Part shown: positions 22,941 to 24,461 of the stretch, in pieces
Position numbering within the stretch: position 1 is the first letter of the stretch
How the letters are laid out: every line of letters begins with the position of its first letter
Assembly: GCA_039029535.1 (NCBI GenBank)
Contig: JBCCFW010000110.1
Span: 1-24,461 of the forward strand
Origin: JBCCFW01 sp039029535
GTDB lineage: Bacteria; Acidobacteriota; JBCCFW01
Reading direction: 5' to 3'
Length of the DNA stretch: 24,461 bases
Position numbers and translations under genes: made by a program
The notes under the pieces: model-generated
Told to the model about the DNA's origin: nothing
What the model saw: the letters and a program-made list of their open reading frames with translations, nothing else
Databases searched by the model: none

Positions 22941-24461
22941 TCAGTCGCCGGGGATGAGCTCGACCCCACCGACGGCCAGGCCCAGGTCGGAGTCGACCAG
23001 GTGGAGCGCGACGGTGAGAGACGACGGATCGACGGGCTCGGCGGCCCGGTAGTCGATCGTCAACAGCGAGCCCGCCGTCGAGTGAGTGGACGGATCGCTC
23101 GCACAGGTGGCCACCAGGAGCTCGCCGACGGCGTCCATCCCGCTCCCCTCCTCGCCCTCACAGTGAGCAGCCAGGGCGTCGAGAACGACGGCCCAGCGGG
23201 GCCAGGCCTCCACGACGAGCTGATGGGCGGCGACTTGCCGGTCGTCGAGTCCCGTCACCGTGAGCCGGCGCTCCGGCCAGGCGAGCTCGTCGAGCCCCAC
23301 CGAGGCCCGCAGGACGGCCACCACGTCGGAGATGTCGACCCGGTCGTCGCCGATGACCACGAGCAGGTCCCCCACTCGCTCGTTGGGCGACACGTCCCCT
23401 CTCAGGAGCGTCTCGTCCGAGGGCGGATCGCCGAGCCCCACCGAGACCTGAAGCAGGGCGACCACGTCGCCGATGTTGACCGCACCGTCACCCGCTTGCG
23501 CGACGGGAGCCACGTCGCCGGCCCGACGCACGCCGCCGGCGGGAGCGGGCTCCGGGGTCTCGCAGGGCGTGCAGTCGGCTCGCCAGGCGTCGGCGGCCAC
23601 GCGACGGATGGTCGTGAGGTCGTCCAGGTCCAGCGTGGCATCACCCGTGGAGCACCAGGAGCTCGGCCCCGCGTTCGACGCGCAGGCCAAGGTGGCGGGC
23701 CAGGCGTCCGCGCAGCCGACCACCGCCCCGGGCAGGGTCTCCGTCTCGAGACCGATCACGCGACGAGCGAGGACCCAGTCGCGAAGGTCGACGCTCCCCT
23801 GCGCGGCCTCGTCGCGATGGACGTCGCCTGGGACGCACTCGCACTCGAAGACCGTGTCGCCGTCGCTGTCGACTTCCTGGCTCCCACAGCCGCAATCACC
23901 CGGCTCGGTCCGCGCAGGATCGGCGGGACAGAGGTCGCAGCCGTCTGGCGTGTCGTCGGCGTCGGCATCGGCGTCGTCGGGGAAGCCCGGACAGGCATCG
24001 CAGCCATCGGCCACGCCGTCGCCGTCCGAGTCGACGAGATCGTTCGAGCCAGGGCACTGATCGCAACCGTCGGGGATGGAGTCCGCGTCGGTGTCGACCG
24101 CGTCGTGGAAGCCGGGGCAGGCATCGCAGCCATCGGCCACCCCGTCGCCGTCGCTGTCGGCCAGGTCGTCCGAGCCCACGCAGCGATCGCAACCGTCGGG
24201 GATCGAGTCGCCGTCGGCGTCGTCACCGTCGTTCGAGCCGGGGCAGCGATCACAACCATCGGCCACGCCGTCTCCGTCGGAGTCCACCGCGTCGTCGAAG
24301 CCAGCGCACTGGTCGCAGCCGTCCGGCACCGAGTCACCGTCCTCGTCGTCGGCATCGTTCGAGCCGGGACAGGCGTCGCAACCATTGGCCACGCCATCCA
24401 TGTCGGTGTCGATCGCGTCGTCGGAGCCAGCGCACTCGTCGCAGCCGTCCGGCACCGAGTC
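22941..24461 (-). CDS. Thrombospondin-3-repeat and dockerin-like secreted protein, C-terminal part (5'-truncated by window)
   Basis: The frame is open to the last base, so the N-terminus and any signal peptide lie outside. About 505 residues are visible. The first ~175 are Ca2+-binding thrombospondin type 3-like units of 21 residues from Cys to Cys (for example CPGSNDGDDADGDSIPDGCD). A Cys-rich bridge follows (CPADPAR, GDCGCG, FECECVPGD). Then come at least four dockerin/EF-hand-like segments: GSVDLRDWVLARRVIG, ATLDLDDLTTIRRVA, GAVNIGDVVALLQVSVGL and DRVDISDVVAVLRASVGL. The last ~150 residues form a beta-rich domain (LTIDYRAAEPV, LTVALHLVD) ending VELIPGD. It is a secreted or surface structural protein. 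Dockerin-like repeats here need not mean a cellulosome; they are common in non-cellulolytic environmental bacteria. Confidence 0.85.
   Translation of the reverse strand, partial: DSVPDGCDECAGSDDAIDTDMDGVANGCDACPGSNDADDEDGDSVPDGCDQCAGFDDAVDSDGDGVADGCDRCPGSNDGDDADGDSIPDGCDRCVGSDDLADSDGDGVADGCDACPGFHDAVDTDADSIPDGCDQCPGSNDLVDSDGDGVADGCDACPGFPDDADADADDTPDGCDLCPADPARTEPGDCGCGSQEVDSDGDTVFECECVPGDVHRDEAAQGSVDLRDWVLARRVIGLETETLPGAVVGCADAWPATLACASNAGPSSWCSTGDATLDLDDLTTIRRVAADAWRADCTPCETPEPAPAGGVRRAGDVAPVAQAGDGAVNIGDVVALLQVSVGLGDPPSDETLLRGDVSPNERVGDLLVVIGDDRVDISDVVAVLRASVGLDELAWPERRLTVTGLDDRQVAAHQLVVEAWPRWAVVLDALAAHCEGEEGSGMDAVGELLVATCASDPSTHSTAGSLLTIDYRAAEPVDPSSLTVALHLVDSDLGLAVGGVELIPGD
23931..24461 (-). 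repeat. 63-bp tandem repeats (thrombospondin type 3-like units)
   Basis: Eight full 21-residue units plus part of a ninth run off the window edge. Units alternate between two subtypes, one ending S-(V/I)-P-D-G-C-D and one ending G-V-A-D-G-C-D, so the real period is 126 bp. Conserved Asp and Gly positions form calcium sites and the cysteines recur every 21 residues. Confidence 0.85.

Noticed and set aside
22941..23900. Cellulosome component because of dockerin-like repeats
   Set aside because: No cohesin, scaffoldin or glycoside hydrolase is nearby, and such repeats are common on unrelated secreted proteins.
23931..24461. CRISPR-like regular repeats
   Set aside because: The spacing is regular because the DNA encodes 21-residue protein units; the intervals between conserved words are also similar to one another, unlike spacers.

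Overview
The window is a very GC-rich bacterial chromosome segment with dense coding on both strands. Several traits point to a free-living Gram-negative with a large genome, of the kind found in Myxococcota, Acidobacteriota or related uncultured groups: a TonB-dependent receptor, many secreted repeat proteins (ELWxxDGT, thrombospondin type 3, dockerin-like, DNRLRE), a Ser/Thr kinase fused to an ATPase and TPRs, and a GAF histidine kinase with a receiver domain. The phylum is an inference. I see no tRNA, rRNA, CRISPR array, insertion sequence or phage gene.

Layout. 1-599 (+) is the 3' part of a probable Gfo/Idh/MocA oxidoreductase, abutting stop-to-stop with a ZntB-like transporter (-, 600-1574). 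Next come an EamA-family transporter (-, 1657-2517) whose frame continues well upstream of its first conventional start codon, and a secreted two-domain protein (-, 2514-4427). A TonB-dependent receptor (+, 4651-6735) is divergent from the latter. After a 616-bp spacer with no convincing gene lies a secreted DNRLRE-domain protein (+, 7352-8581). A minus-strand cluster follows in transcription order: ChaN/Tiki-like secreted protein (15624-14812), short-chain dehydrogenase (14815-13877), Ser/Thr kinase-ATPase-TPR protein (13765-10301) and GAF-histidine kinase-receiver protein (10304-8592). Two of its three junctions are GTGA overlaps. Divergent from it are an ELWxxDGT-repeat protein (+, 15777-19193) and a secreted DUF1028-TPR-M28 peptidase fusion (+, 19233-21485). 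The window ends with a cyclic-nucleotide-binding-domain protein (-, 21500-22789) and the 3' part of a thrombospondin-3/dockerin-like protein (-, 22941 to beyond the edge).

The main result is at 2514-4427. An apparently complete sugar-dehydrogenase-like beta-propeller gene stops at a TGA (2838-2840) exactly where a thioredoxin-fold active site would begin. The same frame continues without interruption through the rest of the thioredoxin fold to a second stop at 2514-2516. Reading the TGA as selenocysteine gives a U-P-V-C redox motif after a tryptophan. A bacterial-SECIS-like hairpin with G in its apical loop begins 12 nt after the TGA. I therefore call a secreted selenoprotein joining a PQQ-dehydrogenase-like propeller to a UxxC thioredoxin domain. 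Conventional gene calling would split it into a truncated propeller protein and a missed or spurious small ORF.

Second-tier observations are the kinase pair, which looks like a split form of the trifunctional Ser/Thr kinase/ATPase/histidine kinase architecture; the DUF1028-M28 fusion; a TonB-receptor plug with a CxxC motif beside the selenoprotein; and the EamA gene that may start at a CTG overlapping the selenoprotein stop.
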